From: Aestuariivivens sediminis
GTDB lineage: Bacteria; Bacteroidota; Bacteroidia; Flavobacteriales; Flavobacteriaceae
DNA: 64,000 bases
Assembly (NCBI RefSeq): GCF_022662105.1
Contig: NZ_JAKMCP010000002.1
Span: 620,001 to 684,000, forward strand
Direction of reading: 5' to 3'
Shown one piece after another: positions 36,386 through 44,763 of this stretch. The notes beneath the pieces are model-generated. The model did no database searches. It worked only from the letters and a program-made list of their open reading frames with translations, and had not been told where the DNA came from. The position numbers were made by a program, and so were the translations under genes. Position 1 is the first letter of the stretch; every line of letters begins with the position of its first letter.

Positions 36386-37039
36386 TTAAATAAGGGCTGT
36401 AAAGAACCCTTCTGTTATTTCAGTTAAATGGTTAACATTATAATCTGCTGCTTTGAGCGTCTCCTTATGGCCAACGCCAACAGCAATCATTTGGGCCTTA
36501 TGGGCTGCCTCAATACCGGCTATGGCATCTTCAAAGACAATACATTGATAAGGGGAACGGTGGAGCAGTTGTGCTCCCAATAAAAATACTTCAGGATCCG
36601 GTTTCGCCTTGGTAACACTATTTCCGTCAACAATACCCTTAAACCGGTCAAAGAGGTTGACTTGTTTTAAAATGAGTGCCGCGTTTTTACTGGCGGATCC
36701 GAGAACATAAGGAATGGCCAGGCGGTCTAACAAATCTAAAAGCGGGGTTACTCCAGGTAGGATTTCTTCGGGACCCATTTTTGCAATAAAGCTCAAATAG
36801 TCCTTATTTTTTTGTTCCAAAACCAATTTTCTTTGGGCTTGTGACAGGGTGACGCGACCCAATTCCAATAGGATGTCCAAGGACTTTTCACGACTCACCC
36901 CTTTTAAACGTTCATTATGAGTTTCCGTAAATGTAATGTCCAATTCATCCGCCAACGTTTTCCACGCTAAATAATGGTATTTTGCGGTATCCACAATAAC
37001 CCCGTCCAAATCGAATATGACGCCTAATTTATTCATCAT
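36386..37039 (-). CDS. pgmB: Beta-phosphoglucomutase
   Basis: 217-residue HAD-superfamily enzyme. Nucleophile and acid/base Asp pair in VIFDLDGVIVDTAKYHYLAWK; cap-domain loop RLKGVSREKSLDILLELG; later VLGSASKNA (motif II Ser), the motif III Lys in VTKAKPDPEVFL, and CIVFEDAIAGIEAA (motif IV). It interconverts beta-glucose-1-phosphate and glucose-6-phosphate, so it takes the product of the GH65 enzyme into glycolysis. Its start is immediately after the transporter stop, with no gap. Confidence 0.93.
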   Translation of the reverse strand: MMNKLGVIFDLDGVIVDTAKYHYLAWKTLADELDITFTETHNERLKGVSREKSLDILLELGRVTLSQAQRKLVLEQKNKDYLSFIAKMGPEEILPGVTPLLDLLDRLAIPYVLGSASKNAALILKQVNLFDRFKGIVDGNSVTKAKPDPEVFLLGAQLLHRSPYQCIVFEDAIAGIEAAHKAQMIAVGVGHKETLKAADYNVNHLTEITEGFFTALI

Positions 37040-38560
37040 TTATGCGGCTTCTTCTGTAATATCCACGGCGGCTTTATCATCTACCCTTAGGGTTAAAAAG
37101 CCCGCTAAAATCATGGATACCCCTCCTGTGATAAGGGCATAGATAGGTTGTGAATTAAACACATTGGAAACGATAAACCCTAAAATGGTGGCCGCTACCA
37201 TTTGGGGGATAACGATAAAGAAATTAAACACCCCCATATAATACCCCATTTTGTTGGATGGCAAGGCTCCCGTTAACATCGCATAGGGAATCGAAAGAAT
37301 ACTGGCCCAAGCCATTCCAATGCCTATCATGGATACAATTAACATCTGCGGTGATTTGAAAAAATATACGGAAATTAACCCCAGGCCACCAGCCACTAAG
37401 GCCATCAGGTGCGTGAGTTTTCTACTTGTCCTTTTTGCCACAACAGGCAGTACAAACGCCACCAGTGCAGCCACGCCATTGTAAACGGCAAACAGGACGG
37501 TTACCCAGTCGGCCCCATCATTATACAACTTTGAAGTCACATCGGAGGTCCCATAAACATGGCTTGTTACCGCTTGAGTAGTATAGATCCACATGGAAAA
37601 GAGTGCAAACCAGGAAAAAAATTGAACGGAGGCCAGTTGCTTCATGGTTTTTGGCATATAAATTAAATCGGTCATGATGATAACAAACCCGTTACGCCCC
37701 CGCGCTTTTCTCACAAAGGAGGCCAACACAAAGAGCAATCCTACAACAAGAATACCAACCACCAGAACGTACAACTCTTTTTCAAGATCCAAATACACCA
37801 GTCCAGAGGTTAACACCATCCCCAGCACGGTCATCACCATCCCATAGTTGAATAATTTTTTTATTCTTCTTTGGTTTTCTTCAGGTGACATGACTATGGT
37901 TTCGCTCGCATTTTGTTTCTCAAAGGCTTCCATTTCCTCGGGGGAATACTCTTTGGAGCGTATCACTGTCCATAAAACGGCCACAAAAAACACAAAAGCG
38001 CCAAGGTAAAACGACCATTTCACCGAATCCGGAATAATACCTTCCGGAGCGGTATTGCTAATGCCCAACCAATTGGTAAATACATAGGGCATCATCGAAC
38101 CCACAACAGCACCCACCCCAATAAAAAAGCTTTGCATGGCAAATCCCAGGGTGCGCTGATCTGCCGGTAGATTATCCCCAACAAATGCCCTGAATGGTTC
38201 CATGGAAATATTTATGGAGGCATCCATAATCCACAGCATACCGGCAGCAATCCATAAGGAAGGGGAATTGGGCATAACACATAAGGCCAAAGAGGCTAAA
38301 ACGGCCCCTACCAGGAAATAAGGTCTTCGTCTGCCCAGGCTGGTCCAGGTTCTGTCGCTAAAATACCCTACAATGGGCTGCACCACTAAGCCGGTTACCG
38401 GAGCAGCGATCCAAAGAATTGGAATGTCTTCAACTTGAGCACCAAGGGTTTCAAAAATTCTGGAAGTGTTTGCATTCTGTAGTGCAAAACCGAATTGAAT
38501 TCCCAAAAATCCGAAACTCATGTTCCAGATTTCCCAGAAACTTAATTTACGCTTTTCCAT
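37040..38560 (-). CDS. MFS sugar transporter (maltose/oligosaccharide, SLC45-like)
   Basis: 506 residues with about 12 hydrophobic segments. The cytoplasmic loop motif SDRTWTSLGRRRPYFLVGA after segment 2 is typical of the glycoside and SLC45-like branch of the major facilitator superfamily. The long hydrophilic stretch at residues ~205-230 is the central loop. First gene of the operon with pgmB and GH65, so it most probably brings maltose across the inner membrane together with protons. Sugar specificity is inferred from context only. Confidence 0.88.
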   Translation of the reverse strand: MEKRKLSFWEIWNMSFGFLGIQFGFALQNANTSRIFETLGAQVEDIPILWIAAPVTGLVVQPIVGYFSDRTWTSLGRRRPYFLVGAVLASLALCVMPNSPSLWIAAGMLWIMDASINISMEPFRAFVGDNLPADQRTLGFAMQSFFIGVGAVVGSMMPYVFTNWLGISNTAPEGIIPDSVKWSFYLGAFVFFVAVLWTVIRSKEYSPEEMEAFEKQNASETIVMSPEENQRRIKKLFNYGMVMTVLGMVLTSGLVYLDLEKELYVLVVGILVVGLLFVLASFVRKARGRNGFVIIMTDLIYMPKTMKQLASVQFFSWFALFSMWIYTTQAVTSHVYGTSDVTSKLYNDGADWVTVLFAVYNGVAALVAFVLPVVAKRTSRKLTHLMALVAGGLGLISVYFFKSPQMLIVSMIGIGMAWASILSIPYAMLTGALPSNKMGYYMGVFNFFIVIPQMVAATILGFIVSNVFNSQPIYALITGGVSMILAGFLTLRVDDKAAVDITEEAA

Positions 38561-38607
38561 AAAATAGTATGTTTATATTAATACTATTTGATAAGCGATA
38601 TTAACTT

Positions 38608-38648
38608 ATCAAAACTTACACGTGAGAAGTGAAAATATAAGTTTTGAT
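38608..38648 (-). repeat. Inverted repeat in the leader of the transporter operon
   Basis: ATCAAAACTTA (38608-38618) and TAAGTTTTGAT (38638-38648) are perfect 11-bp arms around a 19-bp spacer. It lies between the -7 box (38654-38661) and the transporter start, so it is either a transcribed hairpin or a regulator site. The spacer holds the 19-bp motif also found before susC. Confidence 0.55.
38622..38640 (+). promoter_or_regulatory. 19-bp motif shared with the susC promoter (copy A)
   Basis: GTGAGAAGTGAAAATATAA differs at only two positions from bases 39964-39982 before susC. Here it reads against the direction of transcription; there it reads with it. Confidence 0.5.
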
Positions 38649-38653
38649 CTTGC

Positions 38654-38686
38654 CAAAGATATAAAAGATTTTTTGTTTTTTGCAAA
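38654..38686 (-). promoter_or_regulatory. Promoter of the transporter-pgmB-GH65-GH13 operon
   Basis: On the minus strand, TTTG (38683-38686) and TATCTTTG (38654-38661) are 21 nt apart, matching the -33/-7 consensus. Transcription would start near 38648, inside the right arm of the inverted repeat, giving a leader of about 90 nt. Confidence 0.6.
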
Positions 38687-38693
38687 TAAAAAA

Positions 38694-39767
38694 TTATTTC
38701 GTAGATTCTCTCTTAATAATTTCGGTCTCTATAACCACCTTTATAAAATCAGATTTCCCCCCGCCATCACCCATATATTGACTAGATTCCGCATCCATTG
38801 CCTCGAGCCTGTCGATTAGCAAATTAGCGGCTTGCTCACCCATTTTTTGACCATGTTGGCTTACTGTGGTCAGACTTGGGGTAGCGTGTTTAGACAGGAC
38901 GCCATCTGTAAATCCAATAACCTGAATATCGTCTGGAATATGACGTCCCAATTTGCGGGCCACCTTCATTGCGGTAACCGCATACAATTCGTTTACTGCA
39001 AAAACGCCATCTATGCTTGGATTTAACTTAAAAAAATGCGCTATCTCGTTTTCTAAATCCTCCAGCTGGTGTTCTACGTTCAAATTATCTTCTATCTTTA
39101 GGATTAACTGAGGATTCGCTTCCATTTTATTCAATTGCAAGGCTTCAATATAGCCCTGGGTACGTAAGCGTCCCACGCTCACATAATCGACCGTGGTAAT
39201 CAGGGCGATATTTTTACAGCCATTTTCCAAAAGTAATTTTACAGCTTTAACAGCTCCATTAAAATCGTCGACAACAACCTTATCGCAGAGCACGTCGTTA
39301 ACCACGCGATCGAACATGACAATGGGAATGCCTTGCTGAATGGTGGCGTTAAAATGATGGTAATCCTGCTTCAATAAGGTTTCTTTGGAAATGGATAAGA
39401 TAAACCCATCAATACTGCCGTTTGCCAGCATTTCCATGTTTATAATTTCCTTGGCAAAGGATTCGTTGGATAATCCAACAATCACATTATACCCGCGACG
39501 ATTGGCAATCAATTCAATACCCCGAATAACTGTCGAGAAAAAATGATGAACAATTTCCGGAATGAGGATCCCAATGGTTTTGGTCTTTCTGTTCTTTAAA
39601 CTCAGTGCAATATTATTGGGTCGGTAATTGTAGAGTTTCGCAAAAGCCTGGATTTTTTGTGTGGTATCTTCACTTATTTCCTTACTCCCACTAAGCGCCT
39701 TGGACACCGTAGAGACCGAGACGTCCAATTCCCTTGCAATTTGCTTTAAAGTAATCTTTCTTTTCAC
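38694..39767 (-). CDS. LacI-family transcriptional regulator
   Basis: 357 residues. The N-terminal helix-turn-helix KRKITLKQIARELDVSVSTVSKALSGSKEISEDTTQKI and hinge YRPNNIALSLKNRK are complete, and a periplasmic-binding-protein-like effector domain follows (GILIPEIVHHFFSTVIRGIE, DGFILSI, VVVDDFNGA, DGVFAVNELYAVTAMKVAR). It sits between the two operons of the alpha-glucan locus and is the obvious candidate for their control, probably with maltose or a maltodextrin as effector. Its likely operator is the palindrome at 39894-39907. Minus strand, separated from the transporter operon by a promoter. Confidence 0.92.
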   Translation of the reverse strand: MKRKITLKQIARELDVSVSTVSKALSGSKEISEDTTQKIQAFAKLYNYRPNNIALSLKNRKTKTIGILIPEIVHHFFSTVIRGIELIANRRGYNVIVGLSNESFAKEIINMEMLANGSIDGFILSISKETLLKQDYHHFNATIQQGIPIVMFDRVVNDVLCDKVVVDDFNGAVKAVKLLLENGCKNIALITTVDYVSVGRLRTQGYIEALQLNKMEANPQLILKIEDNLNVEHQLEDLENEIAHFFKLNPSIDGVFAVNELYAVTAMKVARKLGRHIPDDIQVIGFTDGVLSKHATPSLTTVSQHGQKMGEQAANLLIDRLEAMDAESSQYMGDGGGKSDFIKVVIETEIIKRESTK

Positions 39768-39893
39768 CCCTTAATAATTCATTTCTAAAGTAGGCAATTA
39801 TTATCATGTTTTCATGAAGATTTGCAAAAAAAATAATGCTATAACTATGCGATATTATTGATTTTTTTGGCAAATACTAAAAAGTTTTCAACA

Positions 39894-39907
39894 CGAAAAC
39901 GTTTTCG
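39894..39907. promoter_or_regulatory. LacI-type operator palindrome
   Basis: CGAAAACGTTTTCG is a perfect 14-bp palindrome with the central CG usual for LacI/GalR-family sites. It lies in the 252-bp gap between the divergent lacI-type gene and susC, centred about 54 bp upstream of the susC -7 box. That is a position more consistent with activation of susC than with simple blocking. Confidence 0.65.
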
Positions 39908-39953
39908 CTAAATATTTCGTAATTCGTAATTATTTTTTAACATTTCCTTTACA

Positions 39954-39982
39954 TATGTTTGATGCGAGAAGTGAGAATATAA
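39954..39982 (+). promoter_or_regulatory. susC promoter -7 box and shared 19-bp motif (copy B)
   Basis: TATGTTTG (39954-39961) is a perfect TAnnTTTG. Bases 39964-39982, GCGAGAAGTGAGAATATAA, near the expected transcription start, repeat the motif found in the transporter-operon leader. No TTG is seen at the -33 position, which fits an activator-dependent promoter. Confidence 0.55.
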
Positions 39983-40019
39983 CTAAGTACTATTCAAAAG
40001 ACATTTTAAACTAACTCGT

Positions 40020-43000
40020 ATGAAAACAACTACTACTAGTTTACTGTTTTTTCTGTTATTGGCACCCCTATTGATGTTGGGGCAAAATTTGGTAACAGGA
40101 ACGGTAATCGAACAATCAACCTCCATACCACTTCCGGGCGTTAATGTTTTGGTTAAGGGAACCTCAACAGGGACGGCGACCGACTTTGACGGTAATTATC
40201 AATTGGAAGTCAACGAGGGTGATGTTATTTTATTTTCTTATGTCGGGTATCAATCCCAGGAAATTACGTTTTCCGGTCAGGCCACCATCGATGTGATGTT
40301 GGTAGAAGATGCTGCACAGCTGGACGAAATCGTAATCATTGGTTATGGTTCCGTAAAGAAAGAAGATTTAACGGGGTCTGTCGATGTGGTAACCTCAGAC
40401 GACTTCAATCAAGGAGCCATGGTATCCCCGGATCAACTGCTTCAGGGTAAGGCTGCCGGTGTAAGAATTACAAGTGCCGGTGGGCAACCCGATGCCGCTC
40501 CCAATATTCGTATTCGTGGAGGGTCATCGCTTTCCGGAAATAACTCACCGCTTATTGTTATTGACGGTGTCCCTTTGGATAACGGAGGGATTGCGGGTGT
40601 AGGCAATCCATTAAGCCTCATCAACCCTAACGACATTGAAAGTTTCAGTATCCTCAAGGATGCTTCGGCTACCGCTATTTATGGTTCCAGAGCCTCCAAT
40701 GGGGTGCTTATCATTACTACTAAAAAAGGGACTTCGGGTGAAGCTAAATTTAATTTTTCGGCCAGAACATCCCTGAGTAACATCAGTGCCCGGGACCAAA
40801 TTGAGGTCATGGACGGTAATACCTTTGTTCGCTTTGTGGAAACCTATTTCCCGGATAGCATGGATGCCATAGGTGTTCCTGTAGGATCGGTGGTCACCAA
40901 CGAGCAAGTGGCCCAAGTGATTAGCACACCTAGTGGGAACCGAGCCATATACAATACCAATTGGCAAGACGCCATTTATAGAACGGCGGTAACCAAAGAC
41001 TATAACTTTGGTGTTCGTGCCAATTTATTTGAAAAAATTCCGTTTCGAGCCTCCCTTGGTTACAACGAGACCGAAGGTGTTGTAAAAACAAACGATTATG
41101 AAAGGATAACGGCGTCCGTTAGAATTTCACCCAAGTTCTTTGACGACCATTTAAAGGTGGATATCAATGCTAAAGGGACTTCTGTAGAAAAGAATTCGGT
41201 AGATGAAGGGGGTGCCATTGGTGGTGCCGTATCCATGGATCCCACAAAACCCATTTATGATGCCAACTCGATTTTTGGGGGTTACTACCAGCAGTTAAGA
41301 CCTTCCGATCATCCTAATGCGCCTAACGAAAAAGTGGGATCTACCAATCCCCTAGCTGTATTGCTTCAACGAACCAGACCGGAAGAAGTAGACCGCCTTT
41401 TAGGTAATATCGAGTTAGACTATAAATTCCATCCCCTTCCGGAATTACGAGCGGTTGTAAATTTGGGAGTGGAAGCTTCCAGGGCAAAAATCGGTGAGTT
41501 TTACAGAGATGGTGCCGTGAACAGTTATACGCAAGTGAGTAGTGCCGACCCTAACGATCCCTTACCAACGGGCACCTACATTCTTCAACCGGGGCAAAGT
41601 TTTGGGGAAAACCAACACATTACCAATACTACCATGGAATCGTACCTGGCCTATAGAAAAGAATTCGATAATTTCTTTATTCATAATTTCGATATACAAG
41701 CAGGGTATTCGTATCAGAACTTTAAAAATGATGGTAACAAAAAGGAATACACCAGCGATCCCGCGTACAGTGCCGACCTGGAAGAAGACGAATACGATTT
41801 GGACAATGATGGCATTACGGGCGACCGCGTGCGAAACATCAACCCCAACAATCCCAACAATCGGTATTTTAATGAGGTGAACCTGCAATCCTTTTTTGGT
41901 CGTGTGAATGTAAATTTAGCAAACCGCTATTTATTAACCGCTTCATTTAGAGCCGATGCCTCCTCCTTCTTTACCAAAGAAAACCGTTGGGGCTATTTTC
42001 CATCGGCGGCTTTAGCCTGGAAGGCCAAAGAAGAACCCTTCTTACAGGAGGTTAATTTTATCAACGATTTTAAAATTCGTTTGGGCTGGGGACAAACCGG
42101 ACAGCAAGATGTGTCGGGACAAGTAGGGTTTTATCCTTCCATCCCCTTATTTGAAATCGGAGGCCAACAGAGTCAATACATAAGTGGCGTTAATCTTTAT
42201 AACGCCCTGGAGTTTAATCCCGATCTAACCTGGGAGAAAACCACCACCTATAACGCCGGAGTAGATTTCGATTTCTTCAATAACAGCATTTTATCAGGAT
42301 CGTTTGATATTTTCTTACGGGAAACCACCGATTTGTTGGTATTAACAGGTGTGCCTCCCGGGCAGGCCTTAAGTGACCAGGTGATTCAGAATGTGGGGGA
42401 AACCGAAAGCAAAGGTTTCGAATTGAACCTTAACCTCAACCCGGTACAAACGGATGAGGTGAGATTGTCCTTAAACGGTAACCTCTCCTATAACATTACC
42501 GAAGTGGTCGATTTACAAGGTGTGGAACGTATTACCGTTAATAAGGATGAGGCCAGACTGGATACCGGAACCGGTAACTTCTTACTCAGACATGCCGTTG
42601 GCGAGCAAGCCGGATCGGCATGGGTTCTAAAACAGGTGTATGATGTGAATGGCGATCCCATTCTAGGGTCTTTTGTGGATTTGGACGGGGATGGCAGTAT
42701 CACAGACGACGACCGATACTATAAGCCCATGCAACCCAATTGGACCTTTGGTCTTGGGTTTACCTTAAACTATAAAAATTGGGAACTCAGTTCCAGTCTG
42801 AGAGGTCAGTTGGATGGATACATCTACAACTCCAGAAGACTATCACAGGGCGCTATTAATAATGCGACCTCCCTGGACGGCAACTCCCTATTCAATCAAT
42901 TGAATTTCTTTACTGGAGCAGCCAACCCCGTTTTTACAAACATATTGGACCCGGTCCAGTACTCCGATTACTTTATTGAAGGGTCCTCCTTTTTAAGATG

Positions 43001-43193
43001 CGAAAACATTGTATTGGCTCACACCCTTAGTCAGGTTATTAAAAATGCCACTCTAAGGGTATATGGTGCCGTAAACAATCCATTTATCATTACCAATTAT
43101 ACAGGACAGGATCCCGAGAATTTTGCAGGCATAGATAAAAACTTCTATCCACGGGCTACTATCTATAATTTGGGTGTAACTATTGATTTTTAA
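40020..43193 (+). CDS. susC: SusC/RagA-type TonB-linked outer membrane transporter
   Basis: 1057 residues. Signal peptide MKTTTTSLLFFLLLAPLLMLGQ; carboxypeptidase-D-like regulatory domain (VTGTVIEQSTSIPLPGVNVLVKGTS ... FDGNYQLEV); plug domain with GKAAGVRI, IRIRGGSSLSGNNSPLIVIDGVPLD and SILKDASATAIYGSRASNGVLIITTKKG; then a 22-strand-type barrel ending YNLGVTIDF. It imports alpha-glucan oligosaccharides through the outer membrane using TonB energy, with SusD as its lid. First gene of the plus-strand operon; 11 bp from susD. Confidence 0.95.
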   Translation: MKTTTTSLLFFLLLAPLLMLGQNLVTGTVIEQSTSIPLPGVNVLVKGTSTGTATDFDGNYQLEVNEGDVILFSYVGYQSQEITFSGQATIDVMLVEDAAQLDEIVIIGYGSVKKEDLTGSVDVVTSDDFNQGAMVSPDQLLQGKAAGVRITSAGGQPDAAPNIRIRGGSSLSGNNSPLIVIDGVPLDNGGIAGVGNPLSLINPNDIESFSILKDASATAIYGSRASNGVLIITTKKGTSGEAKFNFSARTSLSNISARDQIEVMDGNTFVRFVETYFPDSMDAIGVPVGSVVTNEQVAQVISTPSGNRAIYNTNWQDAIYRTAVTKDYNFGVRANLFEKIPFRASLGYNETEGVVKTNDYERITASVRISPKFFDDHLKVDINAKGTSVEKNSVDEGGAIGGAVSMDPTKPIYDANSIFGGYYQQLRPSDHPNAPNEKVGSTNPLAVLLQRTRPEEVDRLLGNIELDYKFHPLPELRAVVNLGVEASRAKIGEFYRDGAVNSYTQVSSADPNDPLPTGTYILQPGQSFGENQHITNTTMESYLAYRKEFDNFFIHNFDIQAGYSYQNFKNDGNKKEYTSDPAYSADLEEDEYDLDNDGITGDRVRNINPNNPNNRYFNEVNLQSFFGRVNVNLANRYLLTASFRADASSFFTKENRWGYFPSAALAWKAKEEPFLQEVNFINDFKIRLGWGQTGQQDVSGQVGFYPSIPLFEIGGQQSQYISGVNLYNALEFNPDLTWEKTTTYNAGVDFDFFNNSILSGSFDIFLRETTDLLVLTGVPPGQALSDQVIQNVGETESKGFELNLNLNPVQTDEVRLSLNGNLSYNITEVVDLQGVERITVNKDEARLDTGTGNFLLRHAVGEQAGSAWVLKQVYDVNGDPILGSFVDLDGDGSITDDDRYYKPMQPNWTFGLGFTLNYKNWELSSSLRGQLDGYIYNSRRLSQGAINNATSLDGNSLFNQLNFFTGAANPVFTNILDPVQYSDYFIEGSSFLRCENIVLAHTLSQVIKNATLRVYGAVNNPFIITNYTGQDPENFAGIDKNFYPRATIYNLGVTIDF

Positions 43194-43204
43194 ATAAGAC
43201 GACT

Positions 43205-44752
43205 ATGAAAAATAACATGTTTAAATTATTTCTTGTTCTATTCGTTATCAGCACCTCAACTATAGGCTGTACCAGCGATTTAGACACAGAACCTTTAATT
43301 GAGCTATCACTCGACGAGCTTTTGCAACGCGATCCCGATGCCGTTGAAGGCATTTTATCCAGACTTTATGGATCCTTCGCCCTTTCCGGGGCTCAAGGTG
43401 CATCAAGTTCGGATATTAGTGACGATGCTGGTGAATCTCCATTTTTAAGAGGGATCATCAACCTCCAGGATTTCTCTGCCGATGCCATGAAAAACCGTTG
43501 GGGCGATAATGGTTTGGACCAGTTGACCACTACCAGCGACTGGAATCCGGAAAATAAATTCTTTAGGTATTTATACAATAGAATATACTTTACCATTCCA
43601 CAGTGTAATAATTTGCTATCCATATTACCGAATGTGGATGTAGACAATAAAGAGGGTATCATTTCAGAAGTCCGATTCATTAGGGCACTGGCCTACTACT
43701 ATTTAATTGATGTCTTTGGAAAAGGCGTGAAAGCCACCGAAGAAAATTACGGGCAGACCGAATCGCTTCCGGAAGTGGGTCGAGACGAATTATTCGAATA
43801 TGTAAAAACCGAATTAGAGGACATTGAGCCACTCATTCCGGCTTCGAATACCTATGGAAGGGCTACCAGAGGTGCCGTTCAAATGCTTTTGGCTAAATTA
43901 TACCTTAATGCCAAAGTGTATATTGGAGAGGAGCATTTTGATAAAGCTGCTGAATATTCCAATAAGGTGATCACAGAGGGGAACTACAGCTTGGCACCCG
44001 ATTTCGTAAGTGTGTTTTCAGGAGATAACAATACGTCTCCGGAAATCATATTCCCGCTTATTGCCGATGCGACGGTAAGCCAGAGTTTTGGGAACACCAC
44101 TTACATCGTGAACGGTAGTTTAAATTCCGCGACCATGCCACTGGCCGATTTTGGAGCCACCGAAGGTTGGGGCGGCCACAGATCGAGCAAAGCCTGGTAT
44201 GGTTTGTTTGGGGATTTGGACACCTCTACCGACGATCGTGCAAAACTGTTTTGGACCGAGGGGCACAACTACGAAATGGAGGATTATAAAACATGGGTCG
44301 ATGGGTATCCATCCATAAAATTTAGAAACTCCAATTTTTCGGGAGGCACCACCGCAACCAGTTTCTCAGGTACCGATTTCCCCTTATTCAGATTGGCCGA
44401 CGCTTATCTTATCTATGCCGAGTGCGCCGTAAGAAATGCCCCGGGTACCGATAAGAATACGGCCGTAGAATACGTAAACAAAGTACGGAATCGATCGCAT
44501 GCCAGCAGCATTACTCAAAGTGATTTAACCGAACAGTTTATTATCGATGAACGGGGCAGGGAATTAAACTTTGAAGGGCATAGACGAACCGATTTAATTC
44601 GCTTTAACATGTTTACGGGAGGGTCTTATCTCTGGCCCTGGAAAGGTGGCGTAAAAGACGGCGTTGCCATTCCCGACAACTACAAACTGTTCCCCATTCC
44701 GTCATCGGCCTTACAAGCCAATCCCAATTTACAACAAAACCCAGGATACTAA
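43205..44752 (+). CDS. susD: SusD/RagB-family outer membrane lipoprotein
   Basis: 515 residues. Lipoprotein signal FLVLFVISTSTIGC. Helical TPR-like scaffold: RFIRALAYYYLIDVFGKG, YGRATRGAVQMLLAKLYLNAKVYIG and the C-terminal FIIDERGRELNFEGHRRTDLIRFN ... YKLFPIPSSALQANPNLQQNPGY, which is the standard SusD ending. Binds starch oligosaccharides at the surface and closes over SusC. Sits 11 bp after susC and 11 bp before the SusE/F-like gene. Confidence 0.95.
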   Translation: MKNNMFKLFLVLFVISTSTIGCTSDLDTEPLIELSLDELLQRDPDAVEGILSRLYGSFALSGAQGASSSDISDDAGESPFLRGIINLQDFSADAMKNRWGDNGLDQLTTTSDWNPENKFFRYLYNRIYFTIPQCNNLLSILPNVDVDNKEGIISEVRFIRALAYYYLIDVFGKGVKATEENYGQTESLPEVGRDELFEYVKTELEDIEPLIPASNTYGRATRGAVQMLLAKLYLNAKVYIGEEHFDKAAEYSNKVITEGNYSLAPDFVSVFSGDNNTSPEIIFPLIADATVSQSFGNTTYIVNGSLNSATMPLADFGATEGWGGHRSSKAWYGLFGDLDTSTDDRAKLFWTEGHNYEMEDYKTWVDGYPSIKFRNSNFSGGTTATSFSGTDFPLFRLADAYLIYAECAVRNAPGTDKNTAVEYVNKVRNRSHASSITQSDLTEQFIIDERGRELNFEGHRRTDLIRFNMFTGGSYLWPWKGGVKDGVAIPDNYKLFPIPSSALQANPNLQQNPGY

Positions 44753-44763
44753 AACTCAATACA

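Noticed and set aside
41562-41888. Overlapping frames on both strands inside susC (including 41542-41880)
   Set aside because: Both are low-complexity shadows of the SusC barrel region and have no independent start signals.
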